Below, piece after piece: positions 47,471 to 61,097 of a stretch of 64,000 nt of DNA. The stretch lies in NCBI GenBank assembly GCA_004794785.1, contig SJOL01003040.1:1040997-1104996 (forward strand). The letters run 5' to 3'. The stretch is from Opisthorchis felineus (Eukaryota; Platyhelminthes; Trematoda; Opisthorchiida; Opisthorchiidae). Positions within the stretch are counted from its first letter, which is position 1; each line of letters starts with the position of its first letter. The notes under the pieces are model-generated. The model had not been told where the DNA came from. It saw only the letters and a list, made by a program, of their open reading frames with translations, and ran no database searches. Position numbers and translations under genes: made by a program.

Positions 47471-50400
47471 TGGCTGATTAGCATTTTCACCAAACTAGTT
47501 GCAGCTCGTTTAGGAGATTTTTTGGGTTAGAGGAGTGAACAAATTTTGTCATTCATTCCAAATTAGACAGTCTGATAAAATTTACGACAGCATATTTACT
47601 AAGCAGAATGTGCATGAAAAATTGTAAACAGAATATGAAAAAATAGACTGACATCGCGCTTCTTTCTGTCCTTTGGTTGGGGTTTGCATCGTCATCACTG
47701 TTTGCACGCTTTTGAAAGTAAACTAGTTTAGAAAAAGAGAGGCTGCATACATGTCTATTGTTCTGGGAAAGAGAACGCACTGGAACAAATTGTGATGAGG
47801 GCTAATTTAACACGGTTCACAAACAATGGGAACAGTATCCAGGGGCAGATTTAGTTTACCACAAATTCATGTGAAAAGGAGAAAATAGACTAATATTTTG
47901 AAGACAAAATATTTCTGAATCAGAATGTTTGATGCGACTCTGGATCCATGACGGTGAAACTCATTTGGAAAACCATTCTGAGATTACGCTGGATAGAAGT
48001 CACTGACATGTGAAGGCTTTTCCACTCAGTACTCTGACTGACACAAATGATAAAATCAGAATTAGACTAAGTAACTTTGGAAAGTGAAAGCATTCCTAAC
48101 AAGCTCTAGAATGATTTTAGTGCGAGTTTTGAAGCAGTGGGTCTCCTGACTGAGTCCAAAAAATTTGACGGGTCCAAAGATCTCAGGGTTCGGCTCTTAA
48201 AAATATTCAGTGGAAACCATTTGTGCTTCAATTTCCTACAGTTACTAACGATTTGCGGCATTGTGAGCTCGCCAAATTCCATTCCACCCAAAAAGTTAAA
48301 TGTTGCAATGAACTGGACATGATACAAGCGTACTTCTTAATGAGCACGCGCACCTCACACAAATGGTAACAAACTGTTTCAAACTTTCTGGAGGTCTGGG
48401 TTCATAAAGATCAGTGTTCTAGTAACAGCTAAAATAAGTTATAGTTGAATGAAGAAAGAACGGAGTTCTTTCTGACCGCTCTCAAGTCAGTAAGATAAAA
48501 TGTACATCAGGTGCACTTCCTTGAAAGTAGAAGTAGCTTGTTTCAGTGTGGTCCGCATTTGTGGTCATTTAGAGTGATTTACTTTCTATTTGCGTTAAAC
48601 ATCGGTGGAAAGAATTCTGCTTTAAATTTATGTTTATTCCTATCTACCTTCCACAATCCCCGATGCTTCTGTTGTGTAAGCTATATCAGCTTTCCAAAAT
48701 ATGACCCAACAAGCTCTTGTGGAGGCCTGAGAACTGTTGTTAGTTTCCTTCCATTTAAAAATTTGGCTACATTTTGAGTAGTGATCATATCGCCCAGGGC
48801 TCTACCCTCTCATGAAACACACTTTGTTTCACTTAGGCACTCCGTTTCACACTCACGTTCTGTTTTACTGACTTCTGGGCCACTTTTCGAGTCTGACAGT
48901 TGACTTCCGAGCGTTTTGCCGACCAACAGACAGTACTGTTGTTGTCACCTCGAATAGTATTTACACTCACAAACAAATTGGCAAGCCCGGCATTTAGGCG
49001 AGGAACTAATTGTCCACAACTCTTTTAGGAAGTTTCACGCCTGAAGAATTTATTAAATCGTGAGGGTATTAGATTTAATCAATAGTGTATTCTGGACAGC
49101 GATATTTTTGTCTACACAGGAACCTCATGCTATATCATGGTCACAAAGTGGCCAGTTGCTAACCATGGTGGCCTGAAAAGAGATTAGGAGAATAACTGTG
49201 CTCAGTATTGTCCATATTACTGATCCCGCTTGCGTTGGGTTGATGGGGCTGAATGGTCATTCCACGGGATGAGAAAAACGGGTAGAATGCATTTAAGTGA
49301 GTAAGAAATCCATTGATCGAAAATTGTGGTAAACATTTTGTGGTGGGTATCCTTGAGCGAATGAAAATAGGTTCAACTAAGCAGCCGGCTGGCTCAGGAT
49401 TTTTAGTCACATCACCCCACGGTACTATTTACTTTGACTACTCCCAAGAGAACGCCAAATGTTCTTCCGTGTTTGAAGCATCACACCTGTTAGACTGAAG
49501 TAAACCGGTAAAATCCCGTGGCTTTTCTGACTGCACGAAACTTTTGCCAAATTATTTATAACTAGGGATATTTGTGCACGAGATAATTTACGAATTCGAC
49601 CGTTAAATAAAGTGCTAATCTTTTGGCAGAGCGCCTTAAAGACAACTGACTGTGAGCAGCGATGGTTCCATGCTCTGGTCCCGTGATTAGACGTATTGTT
49701 GGAAGTTGGATTTTCAACTGTAAAATACCGTATCAGCATAGTTCAAAAAGCGCTGACCGTCCTAGGTAGAACGATAGTTTCTTACTTGTCGCTAATTGTA
49801 CCTATCTTCAAATGTCTGTGGGGTCGTTTATATATGTGTTGGCTGATATCCACTACCGATACAGTGGTAAACCCAATAAACGCCTCCGTGCAGTAGGTAA
49901 ATCACAAGAGTTTTTTGGGGGACCGAGTGTAATGCTATGTGCAAGCCAAAGATGTGGAGATAAACTTGAGTGAATAAAGTTAGCAAACAAACAAGCAGAT
50001 GCCTGTTAGGAGCCATAAGCCGGACCAAGTATTTTGGCACAAAAATGAATACCAGTAACAGGTCCTTTACACAAAATTACCGGCCTCACCCATCGTTTCC
50101 CCAGGTTCCTCCCAAGTTGGGTGGCTGGGGAGTTCGATCCTGCCAACACATGACCCCGAGAGTTTCAACAACCAGAATTTTATACAACTCTGACGAATGA
50201 TGCACTTGTGTTTGAGCATTTTGCTGCTTTTCGTCTCAGAGCACTTCATCTCTCCAAACCAATGTAGTCTGCAGGATCAATCCAACGCCAAAGCACGACC
50301 GTCGGGAGTTTATGACAGCATTCGATGGGGAAATATGTGTACACCATATATACCATACGATACAATGTAATATACTATAAGATTCAGTGTAATAATATAG

Positions 50401-53400
50401 TAATAATTAGGTCCTTTAGTTAATGAAAATTATACCTGCATTCGCAGTTGTTCAAAAGGTAACCCTCCTGGTTTTTGTTAGCCGACTTTGCTGTTTTCAT
50501 TTAATCGACTTTACCCTTAAATGAGTAAAAATGTTACGCAACGCTCCAAGTGCCGTCGTTTTTTCATATTTACTCGTCTCGTAACCCTCCACAAGTATCA
50601 GCATGAATCGCATCAACCATGCTTAGTCCCCTAGAAGATAATGGTCGAAAATATGCGAGCGTTTTTTACACAAGCCCAACTTTGGGACAGAAATTTTACG
50701 CTTAGTCTTTTTCGTTTTATTGGCCCGGCTCATCTTATCTGTTGGCTTCTGTTTATACGGTGTCAATCACATCACCTTCCATATACTCCACCCCGAATCG
50801 TATTTCATCCCAACTGGATGGATGAAATTTTTGGCCGTACTGATTTTATACCAACAGCACTGTTTTCAATTCATGTTTTACTTCGTTACAGGTTGCAGTC
50901 AATAACGCCAAAAGCTATAGTTGTTCTGCCCACTCAGTGAAAAGTGAATACCTGTTGCCCACAGAAAAAAGTTGTGATATTCGCCAGGATTATTGAGTTA
51001 TGTGCTATGCATTATTCGTATAACTGATTATTAGCTTATCACCCTCCTCAAATAAGCTGCAGTTGGATGATTTCTGACAATCGGACCACGGTTGCTCGCT
51101 CCATCAAGCACGCACGCAGTCCTGTGTGGACAGTTAGCTGAGTGTTGCATGACATATCAACAGAAGTAAGGTGTGAACAGGAAAGGCAAAGTGGATTATT
51201 CTATTTGTCTGTAAATGGGCCTGCAACCACTAAGATAAGGGCTATTGTTCGGACAAAAGCACAAGCTATCCCCATGAAAAACAACGACTTCCCCACGGTT
51301 CACCGTCAGAAGATGTTCCAAAAACGTCGTTAGTCTATTTTTACGATGATATTCAGTACACACTGGATAAATTGCATATTTCGGCTTATTTCTGAACAAC
51401 ACCATTGAGAAAGAGAGGCCGTAGAAAGAAATTTTGCTTTGTAAATCTGTCTTCGAAAACCACCAATGGTTGAAATTATCTACAACTAAAGGCAACTTTT
51501 CTCCATGATTAACCAGCATTTTACGGTTAAATTATAGCCATTTTGGAAAAGTTTGTGTTTAGCTCTTGGGTTCCTAGGAAACGCGGCAACTTCGCTAAAA
51601 AATTTTAAACTTCAGAAGTGTCCGTTGCCGCACCTTTCATTGGAGCTGTCAACTCTTAAAAGGTCCTTCGTTTTTCTATTTCATCGCTAATTTTGTTACA
51701 TAGCCTACAGCAAAGAGAAAAGTCTTGCGGAACAGACTGACCTATCTAATTTCCTGACAGTGTTACTTATCCCACGTTGCTACTGAATCTACGCAGAACA
51801 TCTGTCCTGTGTCATGTAAAGCAAACCAGCAAGTCAGAAAGTTGAGAAAAGCGAGATATTAGAACGGAACAGTGTATTGAGGAAGCTAGTTTTCGGCGAT
51901 GTCTCGTCAACAGAGTTGCTAGGGCTTGACAGGAATTTTGACATGGTAGAACGTTTGAGAAAGGAGCATTTAAAGATACCAGGGGACAACAGCTGGGATC
52001 TAATAAAAGTGCCGAACAATCGTTACATTGCACTTTGAACATTGTAATACTGCTATGCAGCCAGGCTGGATAATACTTATGTTTGCATTCTTTTGGCCTT
52101 CAGAATATAGTCGTTCAAATGCACAGCAGTAGACAGAGAAGGCTGCGGAATCGAGGACTTCGCTTTTAAAGAAAATGCTGATATTAATACACAGAATCAA
52201 GCCTAGCTGCAAAGATTGTTTGCATATGGGTAACGGATACCCTCTTTGGTATCACTATATTACATTCAAACGGCAGTCAAAAGTAGAACTGTTAACGCTC
52301 TATCATATTTGGGCGTCGTGAGTCGTATGTTCCTCCGAATCGATCGTCCCAAAAAGCGATTCTTCAAGAAACAAAATCATTACGAACCATAATTCCGAGG
52401 CTAATTTGGCTCCGCCGCATAATTTAGCTGCATCATTGATTAGATATGTATCAGCGGGAGGAAATTCCCAAGTTTTATTTGTTTCCAAAACTTTTCTTGC
52501 GAGTGCCGAGGCAAACAAAAATCGAGGAAAGTCAAACAGTTTGAAAGTTTCTATTTCTAGTGTAGCTTATTTGTTACCGTTTTCTTTTTTTTAAATAATG
52601 CTAACATAAACAAAGAATCCAGCCCCTCATTTGTAGAATTTAAGGATGAAACAATCTAGAATGAACTAGCATTCTGGGGCACATACCAGAAGGAATCCAG
52701 AAAAAAGTCGCACCATCATTTGGGATGATTCACTGACATTCCGAAAGAGGAAAGCAATGCAGCTTGCAGAAGATACATGAGATGAGTTTCCCATTACGGC
52801 TGTCTACCCAACTGCTCACACCTATCTCATGTTGTAGTCATTAATACTGCACTGAAAATATGGCCACAAATCGTTCAATTTTTGTTTGGAATATTTACTG
52901 GAGAATTTATGAAGCGTGATTTATATCCTTTCGAGTATTGCTTAGCCATCCAAAGATTGAGATATGGTAAGTTATTTATCATGTACTATCTGTTGTAAAG
53001 AAGTGCTTCAAAAGACCACTTCATACCATCTTTTCTGTTACAACTAAGTGTTTTTTGGTAAACTCTGACCTCTTCCGTTAGGATTTAGTGAAAAGATCAA
53101 ACTGAAGAATTACCTCATAAAAAACATCAGAGGTATGGTGAATAGCTTTAGGACTTGCGTCAGTAAGGGCTGCCCAAAATGACGCATAGGCTTGAGGCGT
53201 CGTTTCTTCAAATGGTGAAAATTTGGCGATAACTGTAAAGTTCATCGTCCTTACTGCGTTTCTTCTACCGTTAAACATCTAACCAAATGATTGCAGACTG
53301 AACTCAGTGATGGAATTAACTTGGTTATATGTGAGAAGATGCGTACTGTCTAGGGAGTTCAGAATAAACATAATTTCCGCAAAGCCATAAATCTCGCAAA

Positions 53401-56383
53401 ACGTTACATTTCAGCCATTATACCATTAAACTCTTGGTGGTTCCTGAGTTCTGAACTGACTGACTTATCGTTTCGTCTTGCATATGAAAAATAAACTGAA
53501 ACGTAAAACAGTCTTCTTTTGCATCTACCCGTAGTCGTAGTTTGTGATGGTTCATCTGCCCTCGAGATTTACAAGTTATGTTGTCTCCAACAATGATAAT
53601 CACTAAACGGACCAAAGCGAGATGAGCTCGGCATCGGCAAAACCTCTCGCAGCCTTAATACGAAAAACGACTGACACCATAACTTTGTGCCAAAGTTATG
53701 TTGCTACATAGACTTTCGGTTTAGCTTTTAAATCAAGCTACTCCATCTATATGGTTTAGCGTATAGGGATTGTCTTTCGTTGGCATTCAGCCAGCAAAAC
53801 GTAGATTTGCCCAGTTATCCACGTGGCTTGACATAAAATTAATTCATAGTTGATTCCAGTGCAGGAACCGTAAATACAGGCACTCATAAGTCGTTTGCCT
53901 TTAGTCTTTCTTCCAAATTCTTTATCCGCTCCGAATTCTTACACCTTAGAGTACTGTTCAGTAGGCAAACCAGGAAGCAAACTACAATTTAGAAGTCGTG
54001 GATGAGAATTTCGCTTCGGCTGGATGTTACGTCAGCTTTCATTGAACTAAGAGCGGTTGCACTTCAACTGTGAGTAGTGTATTGCCGAAAAACATTGCCC
54101 AGAATGGCTGAGACAAGCGTAATACACTAAGTTGCCTTTTTTGTCCAATCCACAGTCTTTCCTCTAAAGCGTCTAAAAACTTTGGATGTGCCCGACTTGA
54201 ACGGCCATAACATAATGAGCTAAACAAACTTCCAGCCCAGACCGAAAACATGAGGCAAAATTGTTAAGACTACAAGCCAAACGTTTTATTACTGACTTGT
54301 TGGACCATTCAAACTCCTACAAGCACAAATCCATATCTACTATCCCCCAGTCCATTCGGCTTATAACTCGTCGTTATCAGATAATAATTGTCTACAACGG
54401 TCAAGGCTTGCCAAGAGCGTTTATGGTTGGTTAGCACGCGATGTGTATTCGACTCTGAGCATCGATTAGCTCACTGAACTTCCCGAATGATTGGAAGTGT
54501 TAATTGGGATGTGTTACTTAGTTCAAGATTAGGGTTTATGTGCATCTAAAAAACAACTAAACGGGTGATCAATAATCCTAATTTAGAGCGATAAATTTCT
54601 AGTTTTCTTTTGCGTATATTTCGAATCGTTTCAGTCGTTTATCTTATAGAGTATTTTTGGTGGCTTTATTGTTAGCTGAAAACTTCCCCCAGTTTGTACT
54701 TACCTATTACATTTATTTACCCATGTTTGAGCAAAAGGATAGCCAAAGACTTTTTGCTTGTAGCCCAAGTGAAATTATATTGGAAGTAGTATATCCGTCC
54801 TCCCCTAGGAAGGCCGCTAGAAACGACCAGCCGAAGTTGATCGCTTCTGAGGGCATTTTATTTAATGACTGACATTTCACCCAAGGCGAAGACATCCCAC
54901 TGTTTGGTGCTTCACATCTCAAATTACAGTATGTTCAAAATAGCTTCACTAATCTGGACAATTGGTAGACCCGTAGTTTGCCATTTTAATAACTTTTCAA
55001 CTGATCTGATTGTTGTAAAAAGTGAACGATACGGTTTTGGAGACAATCCAAGGGAACATTTGGGGATGGGAATGTTAGCTGCTCAACAGACCGACAAATT
55101 CTTCTCAGTCCGACTGCATGTTTTTCAGCTGATAAATTGATTCTACTGTAGACGAAAGAGTGACGAGACTGGTCCAAGTTTTCTCCAGAGGATATTCTAT
55201 TTTCCTGACAGACTAAATGAGAAACTTCTGTTTCGACCAGATTTTAGTGGAAAATGTTCACACAATGAGGTTTGTTTTGCGCTTTTACCATTTTTAAAGA
55301 AATTAGTTTTGCCTGAAATGTTACAGTCCCTAAGACGATTTGTCTGCTTTGATTAGAAATATTCGAGATTAGTGCATGTTATTAGCACCCATTTTGGTAT
55401 GTTTTTTTTTGTCTTTCACTTTATCTGCACCATTTGAAAAAAGGTAACGTACGATTTTTTGTTTAACTCAACCGTAATATTAAAGTCACTCAGTCAGCAT
55501 TCTCTTTAAAGTTGCGAAAGCGTAGAGATTTCCATACGTTTTGTAAAAGTCTCAGCAACAGTCGAGTTACAGATATCACTGCCCTGTTTAGTTTGTCTCA
55601 AAATGTGCAATCTGCGCTCACGAAATATACACTAAATAAAAAAAATTAGAGGAGAAAAAATTTTTCAGGACTGCTAGGAAGTTACTCAAGGTCTATAACG
55701 CGTAATGGGGGATTCTTCTATATTCCATTTTCACAACACATGCATTCACGGTGTGAGATGTTTGATGGCAGGAAAATAGCCTTTGTGTTTCTCAGGTTCA
55801 AAGCTACAAACAGGGGACCTGTCAGGCATCTGTTTTCCCAAATATGCCTTAAACATTTATTTGGTCATCTGGTGGAAATTAATTCCGACGCCTGGTTGAA
55901 CGGGGTTTATTTTCCTAAGGCACTGAAAGCGTTATAGATCCTTGAATGAGGAGTCCTAGTTTCTTAACAGTTACACCAGTATGCAGGTCAGACATTTGCT
56001 CTATCCATTGCTTTTCTAGTTTCTACGCAGGATCGTCCTTCATGGGAAACATTTCACCTGATAAGTTTCGATAGAAAACACTCTTTTCTTTAAAGTTTTT
56101 GCAAAGGGTCTAGGGTATGTCTAACCGAAAAGTAACGATTGATACGGTTGAGCTTATCAAAAGTCCTTACCTAATGCCAAGCTGTCTATGAGGTCTTTCC
56201 AAACTTTCACCACTAACGGCCATTTGAAGGCTGTCCCATTGCCTCTGTTTGTAGTACTGTACCAGAAATATGTACATTATTTTTGCTGACAGTGCGGGAC
56301 CAGTCGGGTACATTGTGGTTTACGTCTTTGTCTTCTTTCTAACGCATTTTATCGGCTCACTGTAAGATGAAGCCTTTGAACTT
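47471..56383. other. Unrecognised sequence with small repeats
   Basis: 50090-50240 has a B-box-like GAGTTCGATCCT and may be an old SINE. TA-rich low-complexity sequence lies at 50336-50400. Frames at 48511-48777, 54657-54872 and 54865-55140 are open but unrecognised. Confidence 0.3.
53678..53700. repeat. 10-bp inverted repeat with 3-base loop
   Basis: CATAACTTTG and CAAAGTTATG are perfect complements around TGC, a compact hairpin. Confidence 0.7.
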
Positions 56384-56506
56384 CATGCAATGTACTACGC
56401 ATAAGGTTGCTGAAAATTCTTCGACAGCCCACATCACGAACGAGAGATTCAGCCGGGTTCCAGGTGAGTCAGTCGCAAAACCTAATTGATTTGCAAATGA
56501 GTGTAT
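56384..56506. mobile_element. Inverted junction of two hammerhead-repeat pieces
   Basis: 56384-56432 is a minus-strand post-ribozyme piece ending in CGACAGCCCAC, whose last base is the predicted first base after cleavage. 56433-56506 is a plus-strand distal piece starting ATCACGAACGAGAG and ending TTTGCAAATGAGTGTA. The order and break are the same as at 18093/18094 read in the other direction. Confidence 0.7.
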
Positions 56507-59500
56507 TTCTTTTGAACTTCTTTTCCGCCTGATATACTCCTTTATTCTCAGGATATTTTGTACTCAGCTTTTGTACTTAGGTTGCAAATACCCACATAGA
56601 TTCCAGGTACTCATCCGCTAGTGTTGATCTGTGGAAACTTCGTATTTTGGCGCAAACGTACAAATTGCTTCACGTCAGTGAGCACGTGAGGCAAAACGAA
56701 ACAAATGAATGTCACAAGCAATCATGCAGAAACGACCGTTTATCAGTCCACTTTTAAGCGAGTACTAGTGCTAGATGTCAGCTGCTCTGTTAAAACTGTC
56801 TGGAATTCACAGTATTTTTGCGCAACTAGATCTCACAAAATTCCGACATGCGTGAAGCTTAACTTTTTATAATCAAAATCGACAACCGAAATTTGTGAAC
56901 ACCAAGGCTCAGCTCATTTTCACCGGGCAACTCTAAGTTAACTATGACGTGATATACGGTGTCATCATCATAGTGGCGAAGGTGGTCTTTCGGCAATATC
57001 TAGGACGATTGGGATGACAAGAACAACGCCCAGTAAATCAAGCTTTTGATTGAGCTTTCTGTCACGCAGGATGTTCTTGCTGACAAAGACCCAATGATAA
57101 GAGACATCGGGGCACAAAATAATTCACTTGAGTAAAGAATACTTTCTAACGGAATCTCGCTAAGGAGGCATTAGTGCGCATACACTTTTGTGTTATCATA
57201 GGGGTGCATCTTTACGGTCACGTATTTGAGGAAAAAGACTGGGCGGGCTTCGCTCAAGGAACATCACAGCTTGTGAGCGCAACATGGTGTTTTAAATTTA
57301 TCCAGAGTTTAAATATTTTCTCTGCAGAACTTTGTCCTGCAAGATAACGCAGACTAGTTTCAGATCGCCTTAGGTGGTTTTATGGGATAATTAAATCTTG
57401 CTAACGGTTGTACGCCAAATGGATTCATCAGCACGTTCACTGACCACGCTTGTGTGCAGAAGTCAGCCAGAAACAATTCCACGATGTGAACGCAATCGGC
57501 GCAACCAGAGAAGCTGTTTGCATTTGAACAGCATATGGCCTCGAGAGGTCTCGGCCCAACAGACTTTAGGTAATCTCATGTGAGCTGCCCATGGCGCGGA
57601 ACAGTATTGGGGTTCTGCTCAGCTTTCCTAAAAGTGGGGCTGGGAAGTGAAGTTTGAATAACTTTTGACAGTATGCTAACCATGAAGTTATCGCGCTTAG
57701 AGGAAGCCAACGAGCATAAGTTATGACGCGCAAGTTCCATGGGATTATGCTGAAAACTAGAGGGCAAAAAACAGTCCCACCGAACCAAATTTGTTAGTGT
57801 AGGAAATTTTTGGATGTGCGTCCAAGTGCTTCCCACCATTTGAAAAAATCAATTTTAGTCCGCGCAGCCTTTGCCGATGACGTGCAATAAGTCTCCTTAA
57901 GCAGCTTTAACAAGTAATTTTTACCAAGGTATCATCAAAGCATATTAAAATTTACCTCAACTTTAATAAAATTAGCCGGTTTTTGGTGACACCAGGATAA
58001 CCAAATATTCAAAATGAAGATTGTGCCGCACTTTATTAGCAGGCACCGTTCAGCATTTAAGAAAAAATGCAGAAAATCATTTGGAAAGGAAACGTTTTCC
58101 AAAGTACAAACATCTAAATTTAGAATTTGCTCTAATGTTATTTGGCTAATGCGAAAGAATTTATACAGTGGAACTTCCCTAAAGCAACGGACGTCCCCAT
58201 GTTGGTTTTTGAGCTCCAGTGTGTATCTGATACTTGAATATTTCAAAGTTGGTTTAAATGATCTACGCACGTCAGCTTGATTGCTTAGTTTCATGATATT
58301 TAGAAACAGCCTCGTGTTACAACTGAGAGAACTTGTTTCCTTATTTTTCCTCTTGAGCGATGGCAAAAATATTTACTTTTAATCGGTGTATAAAGCAAGA
58401 CAGACACCACTGCTTATTGCAATAAGCATGCAAACGTACTCAATACGGTTAGTTCCATTCTATCCAATTAAGTAAGTGTCAACCATCCATAATTTAAATT
58501 GAAACCGAGCATATATCTGGTTAAACTACAATTTCCCATGAGTAGCTGAGCAATGCGTCCACGAAATTTCACTCAGCAATGCAGACTCATTCCTTTTGTC
58601 CGTGCTGTGGTCTTCGTATTACTAATAATCTATAAATTGTACGGCGTTGTTTTATGCAACTTATCTTCCGAAATATCAGTGAGCCCTTGATCACTCGAGT
58701 TTCACCTTGATTTGTTGACAATATGACCACTAGTTCACAAGGACGAGAACATTAATTTATGACTGATTTTATTTACCATCTGGGTGCACTTGAAAGTATT
58801 TTTGGCATCAAAACGAAAAGACAGGAGATTTTTAAGGTGACGTTTGGTTAAAAATTGCCTAGAGAATTGAGTGAATCAGACGTAAGCACCACAAAATTAC
58901 TATATCACCTCAATAGCTGGTTACATAACCTTGTGTGCTAGACGTCACAATTATTTTGTAGGGAAGAACAGGGAACGATGATGCAAGTCCAGACATTGAT
59001 ATGAAAACATTCAGATTAAAGTGAACAGTTTTAAGTCTCAGTTAGATAAATGCACGATTATGCTGTTTTGAAATCTCATTGTTTTCTGAAACTGCAAAGT
59101 GTATGTTTTGGTAATAAAACGCTTTGCCAGTCATAGCTTCCCTTGCAAAGCTGCATCCAGACGACATAGGAAATGATCCTTATTTCGGGTCATTTGATAA
59201 TGAACCAAAACACTTTAGGAAGCATCCAGCTGATTGTTTCATTGATTTAATGGACCATCTCTCTTGCATGCAAACCACTGACATTTGTCCGGCAGCCCAA
59301 AAACAATAAAAACCAACACGTTGCTAGCGATACCCACCGAAACCAAATGGTTATCCTGCTGCTTTTTAGCTAACATCATCTAACGAGACAGGCTTTCTTA
59401 GATGCCCTTTAAATGGGCGGTCTTGAAGTCTTTAATTTTCTTGCTTCCTGAGAAGGATAACTGTCCAATACGGCATGTTCGGTAAACGACTAGAGTAGAA

Positions 59501-60887
59501 CAGAGACGAATAAAATATAACAGGTTTAATGGATTTACTTAGCTATTGTTATCAACCATATACAATTACTACTAATTTATCGCAAACACTGAGTACAGTG
59601 TAACGAATAGAACTGACATCAAAAGTGGAATGGTAATGACAAAAAATAATTCGCATTGTCGCCCTTTTATGCCGAACGTTTTATTGTTGGTCAGTCAATC
59701 TATTGAAAATATTAATTCATTATCACTATCGAGGGAGCTCCGGCTTATATGACTTCATTTTTACACGCTTCCCTAGATGTCCTGGGGATAGATACCCCAA
59801 ATACGTAATTGGAGAGGATCTGGTGGTTAACGAAACCCTACTGACGCCTATAGACGATAACAACCAAACAGGGCTTTGCCAACAATCAAACATTTCCCAG
59901 GAGTTTTTACCTTACGTTTTCCTCCATACATGCATTTCCACTAGATTAACTATTGTTTTCACAAACTGTATGTCTTTACACTTTTGAGTGAATGAGAGAC
60001 CGATACGTGGCTGCTTGGCCTCACCCCATATTTGGTAGATGTTTTCAGTTAGCAACCAGCCAGCGTTTGTTGCAACACAAGAAAAATCCGTGGTTTCTAC
60101 AGCAATATTTCCTCACAAAAAACTGTCTCCCAAGAGGACACATTCTTGTCGAAAAGAAAACTTTGGCGAAAGGGAATAATCTTACCTCTTCATCTGAAGG
60201 AACACTGCCCAGGGAGCCTAGGAGGAGACTTATCTTACTCCATAGAGCCAATGAATCCCTGCACAGTGATAAACACCAAAATGAAAATGTCTTAGTGCAC
60301 TGATCCCAGCTTTGATCGTTGTATTAAACGACAGGCGTCGCGAATGAATTTCACATCCATTGACTTTACACTAGCAAATTCCTCTTGCTAGGACATGACA
60401 TGCATCCGCCAATAGTTTGGTCCGCTTTACGAACAGTACATGCCCCATTGGATGGTGCCACAGTTTGAAAGTGCATTGCGGTTGGAGAAAATAAAATAGA
60501 TGCGTCAATTCGATGGCTCAGTATTTCGTTTGTTTCACAGTGAACTATCTTTCCTCTGTTAGACTAAGGATTGTTGTGATGTGGGATCTTATAAGGTAAA
60601 ATTCTGATGACAAAAAGTCTACCCTCATATTTATCCATGGGTTAACAAATCCAACCATAAGTTTGCCACATTGCATTATTATGCCTAGGAGGTTGCCGAC
60701 GCATTCAGTCAATGTTTAGCGATACATTTTGTTGCACCTGAACAAGGCTTGTTTAAGCACTCGAGGAAAACCAAAATTTCATCGCTTGGACAAAGAAAGC
60801 CTGCGGTAGCCTTCTAATCAGCCAAGAAAAACCTTCCCATTAAGCACATGTTTTTATCAAGACGCTATTTTTCTTGCACATGTGCAG
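56507..60887. other. Unrecognised sequence
   Basis: 56620-56850 has weak similarity to the SINE tail (CTCACAAAATTCCGACA). Overlapping frames on both strands at 57935-58366 are not recognisable. Two adjacent plus-strand frames at 59703-59987 and 59992-60303 show no domain. Confidence 0.3.
58164..58235 (+). mobile_element. Possible end of a pogo/Tigger-like MITE
   Basis: TACAGTGGAACTTCCCTAAA after a TA resembles the common invertebrate terminal motif TACAGTGGAACCTC. The following GGACGTCCCC is similar to the usual interior. A matching inverted end was not found. Confidence 0.25.
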
Positions 60888-61097
60888 ATACTGCGTTATT
60901 CATCTGTTATTGTCTACCTGTCATGTCAGAAAATTTTTGAGAAGATCTCGAGATTTAAGGGTCGTTTTAAACACTGCGGGTCTACAGCTTCGGACGGAGC
61001 GATTTTTCGTCGAACATGTATGTATACAGATATGCAAACGCTTTTTCGAATTTTCGCCACTGAAAATTATGTCAGTTTGTTTGAACCCGATATGTGA
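60888..61097 (+). CDS. Candidate terminal exon of unknown function
   Basis: An acceptor-like sequence (TTTTTCTTGCACATGTGCAG, ending at 60887) is followed in phase by 69 open codons to a TGA at 61095-61097. The peptide is balanced in composition (starting ILRYSSVIVYLSCQK) with no recognisable domain. No upstream exon is evident, and a second overlapping open frame (60874-61104) competes, so it may be chance. Confidence 0.15.
   Translation: MLRYSSVIVYLSCQKIFEKISRFKGRFKHCGSTASDGAIFRRTCMYTDMQTLFRIFATENYVSLFEPDM

Noticed and set aside
57935..58366. 143-codon minus-strand frame
   Set aside because: No domain, and it runs through the possible MITE end. Probably chance.
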